A stretch of 64,000 nt of DNA, from NCBI RefSeq assembly GCF_026625565.1, contig NZ_CP112998.1, forward strand, positions 3,846,501 through 3,910,500. Direction: 5' to 3'. This stretch comes from Dyadobacter pollutisoli. Its GTDB lineage: Bacteria > Bacteroidota > Bacteroidia > Cytophagales > Spirosomataceae. Numbering within the stretch: position 1 is the stretch's first letter; each line of letters begins with the position of its first letter. The notes beneath the pieces were generated by a model that was given only the letters and a program-made list of their open reading frames with translations, was not told where the DNA came from and searched no databases. Below, piece by piece: positions 54,360 to 62,785 of this stretch. Made by a program: the position numbers and the translations under genes.

Positions 54360-54693
54360 GCCTTATGTCAAATAATAATTCATTGATATAATATAATTAT
54401 TACCAGCGGTCCCTGTAAGTTTGTATTGGAGTGTCAAAATCTGCCCTGGTGAGGTCTGAGAGCCTCTTTTAGCGCTTCACTGTATCCACCACACATTCAA
54501 CACCTTGCAGCATATCTGATGATATTTTCACCTGGGAATGCGAAACGAGGCGCACTCCAAGTCGCAATTTTAACACATAAAAGGCCTTTAAAATTCTATA
54601 TTTAGACCTCCCATTAGAGAAATTATTCAAATTTATGGCAGATTAGTACTACAAATTGATGGCATGTTGATATGTTCTAGTACCATATTGTCA

Positions 54694-54731
54694 TAAAAAA
54701 AGCCATCCGGCACGAAAATGCGGATGGCTTT
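54694..54731 (-). terminator. Terminator of the GntR-type regulator gene
   Basis: Eleven-base perfect stem (AAAGCCATCCG / CGGATGGCTTT) with an 11-base loop; on the minus strand the stem runs into seven T. It is 33 bases past the regulator stop. Confidence 0.85.
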
Positions 54732-54763
54732 GGGGGTTTAACGAATGTCACTAAACGTCACAA

Positions 54764-55495
54764 TTACTCTCTTACGCTTTCTACTGTATATACAAAGCTA
54801 TCGGCGCGGTAATAACCAAGGTTATATTCGATGGGTCTTTCGCCCTGATCAAACACAAAACGTTTTCTGAAAAGGATAGGACTTCCGGGATCCACTTCCA
54901 GTTTGGCGGCAGTGAACTTGTCAGCAGCTATCGCGCCGACTTCTTCTTTGGAGAGCGTGGCCACCACCATATGGTCTTTTTCAAGAATATCATACAACGG
55001 CCGCTTGAAGTCCTCCTCCCCAGTCAGGCCTACCCGGGGGTGAAAATAGGAAATGAAATATACAAATGGCCCGTCTGCCTTACCTCTGAGGCGCTCCAAT
55101 TTCAGGATTTTTTTGTCCGGTGTAATATCAAAGAAATTAGCGATTTTTTCATCCGGGGTAACCCAGGTAACGTGAAGCTCGAAGTTCTTAACGATAATGC
55201 CACGTGCATTCATTTCCTGCGTAAAACTCAACCAGTTCTTTGATTTTGAGCTAATTACAGGCTCAGCAACCTTGGTACCAATCCCTTTTTTCCGGATCAA
55301 AAGGCCTTCATACACCAGCTTGTTCAAAGCCTGCCGCAAGGTTGACCGGGATATCGCCAGCTGCTTTGCCAACTCAACTTCATTAGGTAAAAACTTGCCG
55401 TTCAAATGCTCGGGGTCGCTGATCATCGTGCGCAGCAGATTTTCCGCCTGAATGTGCAAAGGAACCGGACTCTTATGATCGATACTAAATTTCAT
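54764..55495 (-). CDS. GntR-family regulator with UTRA sensor domain
   Basis: Repressor or activator that binds a sugar phosphate or similar ligand. The ATG at 55495 (MKFSIDHKSPVPLHIQ) is chosen because it starts the GntR domain exactly; the longer frame from 55573 adds a hydrophobic stretch with no role. 243 aa. Winged helix at about residues 30-76 (LPNEVELAKQLAISRSTLRQAL, then LVYEGLLIRKKGIGTKVAEP), UTRA domain from about 95 to the end (LKLERLRGKADGPFVYFISYF, PILFRKRFVFDQGERPIEYN, YYRADSFVYTVE). It is centred in the carbohydrate locus and is the natural binder of the three 24-bp elements; a lone ATATGT half-site at 55555-55560 may serve autoregulation. Confidence 0.92.
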   Translation of the reverse strand: MKFSIDHKSPVPLHIQAENLLRTMISDPEHLNGKFLPNEVELAKQLAISRSTLRQALNKLVYEGLLIRKKGIGTKVAEPVISSKSKNWLSFTQEMNARGIIVKNFELHVTWVTPDEKIANFFDITPDKKILKLERLRGKADGPFVYFISYFHPRVGLTGEEDFKRPLYDILEKDHMVVATLSKEEVGAIAADKFTAAKLEVDPGSPILFRKRFVFDQGERPIEYNLGYYRADSFVYTVESVRE

Positions 55496-55600
55496 AAATA
55501 GGAAAACCAGGTAGACAAAAACAAAAATAGCAAATTTGGCTACCTTCCGAAACAATATGTATGAGCAATCCAAACAATTGCAGTTTATTCCGAACCAGCA

Positions 55601-58264
55601 TCATTCCAGCACAAAACTTGCCGGGGCGTTGGCCCCCAGAAAAAAGCTGAACTTATTGTTTGAAATAGAAATCGCCTTTTCCATTACCTCACCACGAAGA
55701 TTTACAGGCGTTGCTTTCGTAAACATCGACTTCGCCGGCAGGGAAACTGTCATGTCACCGGAAATCCCTTCTTGCTCCCATAACCGGAAAACAACTCCCT
55801 TACCATCAGGATTTTCACCAAAAGCAGTGACCAATGCGCCTGCTCTGGAAGTAGACAAGCCACTTTGTTTCGCAGCCAGTTGCCCCGCCACGCCGTCGGC
55901 CACACCCGTCAATAATGGCAAACGGGCCTCCCAGGAGTTTTTAACAAGGTCAGGGTTTGTTTCGGTTTTCTTTCCAATTCCCCAAATCCGAACTTTTTCA
56001 CTCCATGAGCCGTCCTGCCACAGCGGAAAATTGGTGTTCCACATATTATTGTAAATGTTGACAAACACGGCTGCCTTTTTGGGAGTATGCTCCATATCAA
56101 ACTTCCACAGGCCCGGCTCTCCCAAACTGATCAGCGGAGAGTCAACCGGGGACAAAGCCACGCCTGATTGATCCGCAGCAGTAACTGAAACGCCGGAATT
56201 GACGGCCATCAAATACCTGTTGGTCCCCGAAATAATATCTTTTGCTGGGTCAATCGGGCCTCCAAGCCTGCCAACAGTGAAAGTAGGATCTTTTACTGCG
56301 AACGGAAAACACAGCCAGCCACCCTCAGGATGCTTGTCGGCAGTTTTGGAATCTACAAACCATTCAATGTCCACGTAGGCCGCATTGCGAGGGAATGTAT
56401 ATACAATGGTATATTGTTTAGCCAGGCCTTTTGTATTGACCGAAGTCAATGTGGCAATGTCCGCAACTTTGGAATGGGTGACATTCATTTTCCAGTCATC
56501 CGGCGTAAATGCCTGATAAGGAACCTGCGAGGCTGGTGCCATACCTGGTTTTCCCAGATCGTTCAATCCCCAGCCCTCCTTAATGCGGCTGTATTTGTTA
56601 AACCAGCTATCCACTTCATTACTACTAAACCGCTCGTGCAAAAACTGCCCTGCAACATAGCCTGATGACCTATCAATCAGTTCTTTACCATTGGTTTTTT
56701 CAATAAGAGACGCAATCCCTCCTTTTTTCAAATCAAAGACTACCTTGAAATTGGGCGTCTCAAAAGACGGCCGCGAGTCACTGGAAATCGTGGGAATACC
56801 TATTTCTTTTTGCGAAAAAGATACAAAACCCGATGCCGGCACTTCCTTCGCATAAAAGTATTTACCCTTCTCCCATGGAATCTCAACCATTCCGGATCGC
56901 GCCCAGGGCAGTGGGTTATACACGACCACCCTCTTTCCTTCGATACCAACCGATTTGGCAAGGAGGTTAAGATGGCTGGTCAACTCGCTGGTGACAATCT
57001 CCTCGGTATTAAGGATGTACCGGCGTTTCTCGTCGTAGGAATTCAACCACTTTCTTTTGCTCCCAATCTCCGTTTTTTTGGCGTAGCTATTTTTTAATTT
57101 CGAATAATCACCGTCGGCAGGGATGGGTTCTGCCTCTGCCTCCCTCATCCATTTTTTCCAATCCTCGCCATAGCTGTACCGCGGGCCATATTCGGCATTC
57201 ATTCCCCAGGTATGTTCCGCGTACAAGAGGCTTTGCTCATAGGCTCGTGCCAATTCAGCTGCAATGGATTTAACAGGCAATTGCCAGATTTTCATCTGCG
57301 TATTCAATTCGTCCAAAGCGGATTCCAGCGGGCGAACCTGCCTTGCCACCTTCGTTTCCCTTGGGTTTGCAAGCAGTCCCTGTATCCAGGTGTCGGGAGT
57401 ATCTCCCTTTACAACAGGCAATTGTGGATTTTCAGCTAATACTGCTTTGGCAAAATCATCCAACGTTCCGAGGTGGATCTTTACTCCCGGCAGGTCGGCG
57501 GTTGTCTTCGCAAGGATTTCTTCCAGCTCCTTTTGACTTGGCGGACCATGGTTATCGCCGGTCATGATCATTCCCAGGTAATTACGGCATGGCCAGTCAG
57601 CGGGAGGCTTTATTTCAGACCCATATAGTGAAGTGTATTGACACAATATTTTAGAACCGTCTGCACCTTCCCACCAAAACAGCGGCGGAACACGCGGATA
57701 CTGGCTCGCCGGATTGCAACCCAATTGAAGAAACTTGACACCTGCATGGCTGAGCAAAGTTGGCAACACCCATGAATGACTGGGGACATCAGTCATTTTC
57801 GCGCTGATGGGCAGGGGTAAGCCATAGGTACGGGCTATCTGCGAAGAAAACCCGAGCCCGCGAACAAGATCTTCATAATCAAGAGATTCCGTATGCGTCG
57901 TAAAAGGAAACGCATGCACGGCGATAGACCCTTCCCTGATCGCCTTCTCGACTCTTTGCTTTCGTTCCGGCGTTTGCAATGGGCCCAGGATCTGAGCGCT
58001 GAGCGGCCAGCCGGACACGGTCCAAGCAAAATGCTTGTCTGCCGGAAGCTTGGCATTTTCATCGACGATTTTCAATGCATTGTCCATCATTTCTCCCCGG
58101 TACCTGGCAAAAACGTTCTGCGGCAAATCGGTAAAACCAAGGTCAAAATGGGTTTTAAAAACCAGCCAGACGTCCGTGACTTTTGATTCGCCGGGCGTAG
58201 CCTGTTTCTGCGCGGTAGCCGTCAGGGCCAGCAGCGCTAAAAAAGATAAATTTAATATTCTCAT
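55601..58264 (-). CDS. Secreted alpha-mannosidase-like glycoside hydrolase (GH38/DUF5054 type)
   Basis: 887 aa from the ATG at 58264 (MRILNLSFLALLALTATAQ, signal peptide); a TTG three codons upstream is less likely. Seen: DVWLVFKTHFDLGFTDLP, which resembles the GH38 opening HxDxGW with its metal ligands, then FAWTVSGWPLSAQ and LGCNPASQYPRVPPLFWWEGADGSK, and a long beta-sandwich C-terminal half. I place it in DUF5054, a group related to GH38 mannosidases. Third gene of the leftward operon with the propeller lipoprotein and the isomerase-like protein, which process and use the released sugar. It starts 29 bases after the isomerase-like stop. Confidence 0.75.
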   Translation of the reverse strand: MRILNLSFLALLALTATAQKQATPGESKVTDVWLVFKTHFDLGFTDLPQNVFARYRGEMMDNALKIVDENAKLPADKHFAWTVSGWPLSAQILGPLQTPERKQRVEKAIREGSIAVHAFPFTTHTESLDYEDLVRGLGFSSQIARTYGLPLPISAKMTDVPSHSWVLPTLLSHAGVKFLQLGCNPASQYPRVPPLFWWEGADGSKILCQYTSLYGSEIKPPADWPCRNYLGMIMTGDNHGPPSQKELEEILAKTTADLPGVKIHLGTLDDFAKAVLAENPQLPVVKGDTPDTWIQGLLANPRETKVARQVRPLESALDELNTQMKIWQLPVKSIAAELARAYEQSLLYAEHTWGMNAEYGPRYSYGEDWKKWMREAEAEPIPADGDYSKLKNSYAKKTEIGSKRKWLNSYDEKRRYILNTEEIVTSELTSHLNLLAKSVGIEGKRVVVYNPLPWARSGMVEIPWEKGKYFYAKEVPASGFVSFSQKEIGIPTISSDSRPSFETPNFKVVFDLKKGGIASLIEKTNGKELIDRSSGYVAGQFLHERFSSNEVDSWFNKYSRIKEGWGLNDLGKPGMAPASQVPYQAFTPDDWKMNVTHSKVADIATLTSVNTKGLAKQYTIVYTFPRNAAYVDIEWFVDSKTADKHPEGGWLCFPFAVKDPTFTVGRLGGPIDPAKDIISGTNRYLMAVNSGVSVTAADQSGVALSPVDSPLISLGEPGLWKFDMEHTPKKAAVFVNIYNNMWNTNFPLWQDGSWSEKVRIWGIGKKTETNPDLVKNSWEARLPLLTGVADGVAGQLAAKQSGLSTSRAGALVTAFGENPDGKGVVFRLWEQEGISGDMTVSLPAKSMFTKATPVNLRGEVMEKAISISNNKFSFFLGANAPASFVLE

Positions 58265-58293
58265 AATTTCCAATTATACCGATACAAATCGTC

Positions 58294-60048
58294 CTACACT
58301 CTGATATAAGCTTTCAGCGTTGCACATTTTTTCCCGACAGATTTTCCGGAGGGGTTGATCGTGTAAGATGCCACATGCGCCGGTACGATAAATGTCTCGG
58401 CATAATGGATCACATAAGGTTCAAAAAGGCCATCGGGACTTTCCACGATTACTTCATCGCCTTCCACGAGATTAATCACATTCAAATTCCCGTGGGTGTA
58501 ATGTGTCACTTTTCTGTCAAACCAATGTCTTCTGGTTTCAATGAACTGCGTGGAGTACAAACCTGTGGATTCTTCCCTGGAATGGCCATTCAGTGAGATT
58601 TCGGTAATATTGTTAAAGAGATTCTCTTTCACCCAATCTTCGTCACGGGTCCAGTCGATGACATTTTTACCATGTTCTATATTGATCGGTCTCGGCTTTC
58701 CGTCGAGTCCCAGTCTGCCCCAGTCCCATAATTTGAATGTAAAAATGTACGGCGTTGCTGAAATTTCAAGTACCACTGCATTTTTCCCTGAGCAATGTAT
58801 CGTCCCGGCGGGAATAAGGATGTGGTCGTGCTTTTTGACGGACAGCTTGTTTACATATTTTTCCGCGTTAAAATCAGCCGACCCGTTCTGCGCCTCTTCC
58901 AGATCAGCGATCATATCGGCCGCGTTCACACCTTTATGCGTACCCAGGTATACGCACGCGTCCTCCTCCGCTTCCAGGAAGTAGTAGCTTTCGTCCTGGG
59001 TATAATCCATTCCAAAATGCTCCTGAATGTACGCACGCGTTGGATGTACCTGCAAACTCAGGTTGCCTCCATCCATCGTATCCAGAAAATCGAACCGGAT
59101 TGGAAATTCCGCGCCGAATTTGCCATAGATACCCGTTCCCAGCAATTGCCGCGGCCGGGTGAGCACCAGGTTAATGGACGGAAGTTCAAAAATCTCCTCG
59201 CCAAATTTGAAAAGCAGACTATTTTCCTCCGGAACGCAGTCGAAACCCCAGGCATAGTTAACCTCCTCACGGTCAAGATCAATGACTTCTTTCAGCCATT
59301 GCCCACCCCAGGGTCCAGGGTCAAAAAACGGTACTACCCTGAATGGTCTGCTCACGGCTTCGTCCAGTCCTTTCAGATACAGTTCAGCACCGATCATTTT
59401 GGGTTCGCCCGCTATATTGGCGTCGATAAAAAAGTCAATCTGATCAAAAAACCTGAGTTTATGGCGGTCGAAAACACGCCAATCGAGGAAATAGCCCTGT
59501 TTGTATTTTAATGCAAAACCTGCATCCAGGTTACCCATTCCAAAGTTGCCGACCTCGTTCCGCTTCATTCGTTTCTGAATTTCCCAGCGTGCCAGGTCGG
59601 CGTAGATCAGCACGTCGGCGTCGGCAAACAGCCTGGCTCCCTCGCCGCACACCACCACCGTGCCGGACTCGATGTTACGGATCTTTTCACACTCCCGGTC
59701 AAGGCTTCCGGTATCAAAAAAATCGATCATTTTCAGGTCGTTCATTTTCCCGAACACCTGATCATCCGTTACAAACGGATAAACCATTTCATTGATTTCA
59801 GCGGCACTTTTAAGAAAATCGTTCGTGTTAATCACCGCGACAGCTTCCAGATTTTCCTTTATGGCGTCAAGAACCTCGTCCACATTAACCCCGTGATAGA
59901 GATCAATGCAAATCACATTCTTTGTTTTGTTTTTTAGATGGACAACTTGCCTCACCTCCCGGAAAATTCTTTCCCAGCCAGCAAAAAATGCATCGGAGGA
60001 TTGGCTTACTTCGATAAACGGAAACTTGTCGTAACTGGATCGCATCAT
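58294..60048 (-). CDS. Class I mannose-6-phosphate-isomerase-like protein with N-terminal extra module
   Basis: 584 aa, much longer than the about 320 residues of short bacterial isomerases. Residues 1-170 are an extra module (CIDLYHGVNVDEVLDAI, KSAAEINEMV at 80-89, CGEGARLFADADVLIYADLAR at 134-154) similar to the tail of the ROK-type kinase. The isomerase part has GPWGGQ (245-250), QVHP (333-336, zinc ligands), a following EEDACVYLGTHKG and IPAGTIH (412-418). It should interconvert mannose-6-phosphate and fructose-6-phosphate in the cytoplasm. The start overlaps the previous stop by one base (TGATG), so translation is coupled. Confidence 0.85.
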   Translation of the reverse strand: MMRSSYDKFPFIEVSQSSDAFFAGWERIFREVRQVVHLKNKTKNVICIDLYHGVNVDEVLDAIKENLEAVAVINTNDFLKSAAEINEMVYPFVTDDQVFGKMNDLKMIDFFDTGSLDRECEKIRNIESGTVVVCGEGARLFADADVLIYADLARWEIQKRMKRNEVGNFGMGNLDAGFALKYKQGYFLDWRVFDRHKLRFFDQIDFFIDANIAGEPKMIGAELYLKGLDEAVSRPFRVVPFFDPGPWGGQWLKEVIDLDREEVNYAWGFDCVPEENSLLFKFGEEIFELPSINLVLTRPRQLLGTGIYGKFGAEFPIRFDFLDTMDGGNLSLQVHPTRAYIQEHFGMDYTQDESYYFLEAEEDACVYLGTHKGVNAADMIADLEEAQNGSADFNAEKYVNKLSVKKHDHILIPAGTIHCSGKNAVVLEISATPYIFTFKLWDWGRLGLDGKPRPINIEHGKNVIDWTRDEDWVKENLFNNITEISLNGHSREESTGLYSTQFIETRRHWFDRKVTHYTHGNLNVINLVEGDEVIVESPDGLFEPYVIHYAETFIVPAHVASYTINPSGKSVGKKCATLKAYIRV

Positions 60049-61235
60049 CAGTTATTTTTTAGTGTTTTGCTAAATTTTACCCGCACAAAACGCGGACGGT
60101 ACAGGTTCGGCTGCTTTTGCAAAACTTCAAAAAACTTGAAAGTGTTTACATTATAAGAAATCAGCAACTCGCCCGGCTCCGATAGCGCGGGATGGGCTTT
60201 GGCATTGTATGTGAATAAATCCGGGTCTTTAATGTCAGCCGAAGTCTTGTAAAGTACAATTCTCGGACCAAACGGCCCCACCGGGGTAGGCCCTACCTGC
60301 ATGCAAATTTCCGGAAAAAGGCTGCCTAATTGATAAACCAGGGCATACTTACCCGGTGACAGCAGGCTCACACTCAGCTCATTGGAAACCGAATCGCTCA
60401 ATGCCGCCACCGACTTCACATCCTTCCCCCAGCCCTTGCCGTTCCAGAACTCCCATTGATCAAATGATGTAACCTGCGCCGGTTTCACCCTCGCAGAGAC
60501 AAGCTTTTTGGTAATGCCTTTTGTCCCATACACATACATAAAACCATCAGGCTCCGCCTCCCCTGCCGACTCGGTATTATTGAGTACCGCCGACCCGAAT
60601 GAGATCGTCTCCTCTCCGCTTTTGTAATTATTGAACGGCAATTCCAATTGCTCCTGCGTCTCATATGGAAAGCGACTTCCCGCCGGAATCCGAAGCAGCG
60701 TATTACCCGTTTCCTTGAACGGGAAGGCCGATTTATCGTGTGTATTGGTAATTTTATATGCAAAAATAAACAGATCCTTACCAGCATCAGGATTAACAAA
60801 ACCGTCCCCCAGCCAAAAGTAGGTATCCTTGTCCTTAGCCGTTTTTGGAATAAAAACGGCCTTTTCCCCGGCAACCTTAAACGCTATGCTCGCAGAATCC
60901 GGAGCCTTACCGTTCAACAATGCTATCGAATTGTTTACAAATTGATAGCCCGGCATCAGTTTGTCTCCTTCAATTTCACCCACCATTGTATCACTGAAAA
61001 GAAAAAGTATGCTGTCGCTTTTTTCAGAATCTTTACCTGAAAATGGGATGGTAAAAATTCCATCGCCGCCAAACCAGCCCGATTTCCTCAGAAACAGGTT
61101 GGACCATTCCGGTGCCGGGGCAGCGGTAAATTCCTTCTCATTGACATCCGGTAATGCCGCATTCTGCTTGCTGTCAGAAGATTGCGTGTCACATGAAAAA
61201 ATGGCGACCACGAAAAATAGAATGCTATATTTCAT
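60048..61235 (-). CDS. Five-bladed-propeller-like lipoprotein (DUF5005/DUF4185 type)
   Basis: 395-aa lipoprotein (signal ending FSC, residue 15). Seen: GWFGGDGIFTIPFSG, then SILFLFSDTMVGEI, the pattern of propeller hydrolases in which a D opens a strand, and SPGKYALVYQLGSLFPEICMQVGPTPVGPFGP, typical of DUF5005/DUF4185 and GH43-like propellers. Likely a glycan-binding or hydrolase protein on the surface. First gene of the operon with the isomerase-like and mannosidase-like genes; its stop overlaps the next start. The inverted operator copy lies 31 bases upstream. Confidence 0.75.
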   Translation of the reverse strand: MKYSILFFVVAIFSCDTQSSDSKQNAALPDVNEKEFTAAPAPEWSNLFLRKSGWFGGDGIFTIPFSGKDSEKSDSILFLFSDTMVGEIEGDKLMPGYQFVNNSIALLNGKAPDSASIAFKVAGEKAVFIPKTAKDKDTYFWLGDGFVNPDAGKDLFIFAYKITNTHDKSAFPFKETGNTLLRIPAGSRFPYETQEQLELPFNNYKSGEETISFGSAVLNNTESAGEAEPDGFMYVYGTKGITKKLVSARVKPAQVTSFDQWEFWNGKGWGKDVKSVAALSDSVSNELSVSLLSPGKYALVYQLGSLFPEICMQVGPTPVGPFGPRIVLYKTSADIKDPDLFTYNAKAHPALSEPGELLISYNVNTFKFFEVLQKQPNLYRPRFVRVKFSKTLKNN

Positions 61236-61548
61236 AGAGGGTGTAATTTTTCCTAAATATAAACAATATGTATATATGTATGAACATATTTAAAAATTCA
61301 AGTTTAAATCAAATATATGATTTCTGGAAGATGTTTTCTTTACTGGCAGTGTAGTTGTAGGTGTCACGTCAGCCTGTTCGATTGCAGCCACCTGTTCATA
61401 GTATACAAGCAATTGACGCGCGGTGAGGATCGTCGCGCTGGCAATCCTTATCCCAGTATTTGGCCTGCATGCATGCTTCGCCGCACTATTTGTCGGATCG
61501 GCATTGCTGTTTCGGCGAGCAGGTGATAGGCAAAAAAGCTAAATATCC
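61236..61548. other. Intergenic region upstream of the propeller lipoprotein operon
   Basis: No convincing gene in 313 bases. Copy 3 of the 24-bp element is at the left. On the minus strand from 61548 a frame without a start codon stays open for about 80 residues and could be a relic, but nothing in it is recognised. Confidence 0.55.
61266..61289. promoter_or_regulatory. 24-bp operator candidate upstream of the propeller lipoprotein operon (copy 3, inverted)
   Basis: ATATGT (61266-61271), N2, ATATGT (61274-61279), N4, ACATAT (61284-61289). This is the exact mirror layout of copies 1 and 2; its reverse complement matches copy 1 at 21 of 24 positions. It starts 31 bases before the ATG. Confidence 0.65.
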
Positions 61549-62655
61549 TTAATCAACGGCTACCTTCACGCCTTCGTGGAATTTGTGAATTGCATCTTCG
61601 GAATCCGCATTTCCTAAATCGTGTGGGTATACTTTAAAAGTGGCTGGGTCAGCGCCTTTGACTACTCTGGTTTTGTAATATACATGTTTGCTGTCGCTGC
61701 CGTAGTTCTCTCCCAGCACTTTAAATGTTGCTACATCTGCATCCTTCATCTTTCTATCATTCATAAAAACCGAAGTTTGATCTCTGGCATAGTTGTAATC
61801 ATGCCCATATATTCCATTTTCCTCGAATACTACAAACGACCCGGGATCAGCACCAGCGACTTGCCCTTCGCGGAAAAAGACTGCGTTTTTGTCTTTCGCA
61901 TACCCCTCGGGCAGTATTTCGAACGAATGGCCATCAATGCCTTTCAGTATGAATCCAAGAAAGAACACATGGTTATCGTCTTTTGAATAGCGGTAATCCA
62001 GTATTTGGAACGAAGTTCGCTCGCACGGCAAAATACAGATATGCTGCCCTTCGCCGGTATAGCCATAATAGTAAATGTTCGCAGCATCTCTGGCGAAATG
62101 CTCTTCCAAAAGCTCAAAAGTTTTGCCTTCGCTACCCGCAATGGGAAGCCGGTTTAAATAGGCTGATACGTCGTCTTTACAAAAATGCGTGTCGATAATG
62201 ACCAGTGATGCTACTTGCTGAACTTTGAAAGCAATCCCCTGGAACCACGCATTTGATTTATTTTTTGCATACCCGTCCCCAAGGCTTATAAATGTCGGGA
62301 TATCAGCATCTTCGATAGTCACGATCGTCTGCTTTTTGGTCAGATAGTAGTTTTGTCCTTCCCGGTATTCATTACAATAATATGCCCTGTCCTTGTCTTT
62401 GGCATAATGGTCGTCCAATGCTTCAAATGTAGGAACATCGGCGTAGCTGAAAGCCCGTGTCCTGTAATAAGCAGTCGTTGAGTCCTTTGCAAACGTTTTG
62501 TTCAGTACCTGAAAATTTTTATCTGTGACAACTTCGCCGTTAAATTTGATTTTGTCAGCCTTTTCTTTGAAGCCCAACATTGATCTGAGCAAAGATCCGG
62601 CGATCTTGAAAAAGGTTTTAAGAAGCCATTTTATTATTTTGAATGCGGTAGACAT
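61549..62655 (-). CDS. DKNYY-repeat protein, 368 aa
   Basis: Made of repeats with the pattern YAKDKDxAYY...ADxxTFxxL (for example HYAKDKDRAYYCNEYREG, GYAKDKNAVFFREGQVAGADPGSF, NYGSDSKHVYYKTRVVKGADPATF), the DKNYY family. The ATG at 62655 (MSTAFKIIKWLLKTFFKIAGSLL) gives an N-terminal amphipathic or membrane helix; a frame start 30 bases earlier is less likely. Function not established; DKNYY proteins are often near immunity or contact-linked genes, which is not evident here. It is last in direction before the propeller operon. Confidence 0.75.
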   Translation of the reverse strand: MSTAFKIIKWLLKTFFKIAGSLLRSMLGFKEKADKIKFNGEVVTDKNFQVLNKTFAKDSTTAYYRTRAFSYADVPTFEALDDHYAKDKDRAYYCNEYREGQNYYLTKKQTIVTIEDADIPTFISLGDGYAKNKSNAWFQGIAFKVQQVASLVIIDTHFCKDDVSAYLNRLPIAGSEGKTFELLEEHFARDAANIYYYGYTGEGQHICILPCERTSFQILDYRYSKDDNHVFFLGFILKGIDGHSFEILPEGYAKDKNAVFFREGQVAGADPGSFVVFEENGIYGHDYNYARDQTSVFMNDRKMKDADVATFKVLGENYGSDSKHVYYKTRVVKGADPATFKVYPHDLGNADSEDAIHKFHEGVKVAVD

Positions 62656-62725
62656 GTGTATTTTAAATATTAGGCCGGATAGCAATGATCAAGCGATGCA
62701 TAAGTTATGAAATTTGACCATCAAA

Positions 62726-62758
62726 CAAAAAGCTTGCAAATCGTTGATTTGCAAGCTT
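62726..62758 (-). terminator. Terminator of the partial glycoside hydrolase gene
   Basis: Perfect 13-base stem (AAGCTTGCAAATC / GATTTGCAAGCTT), 3-base loop, followed on the minus strand by a run of T. It is 27 bases past the hydrolase stop. Confidence 0.88.
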
Positions 62759-62785
62759 AAATACTACAATTAACCTAATTAATAT

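Larger units (their letters stand above)
54085..54763. other. Intergenic region upstream of susC-like gene
   Basis: No gene seen in these 679 bases; reading frames are short and interrupted. The left half has the susC leader and promoter/operator, and the right end has the GntR terminator. The middle (about 54400-54690) shows nothing recognisable and could hold a small RNA. Confidence 0.6.

Noticed and set aside
54400..54690. Possible tRNA or structured RNA in the susC upstream region
   Set aside because: No acceptor stem with TTC arm or other tRNA pattern could be found by eye.
58795..59511. Long open frame opposite the isomerase-like gene
   Set aside because: Shadow of the coding strand; no recognisable protein features.
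61317..61526. Cysteine-rich 69-aa frame in the gap before the propeller operon
   Set aside because: No ribosome site, odd composition, and a competing open frame on the other strand; neither looks like a working gene.
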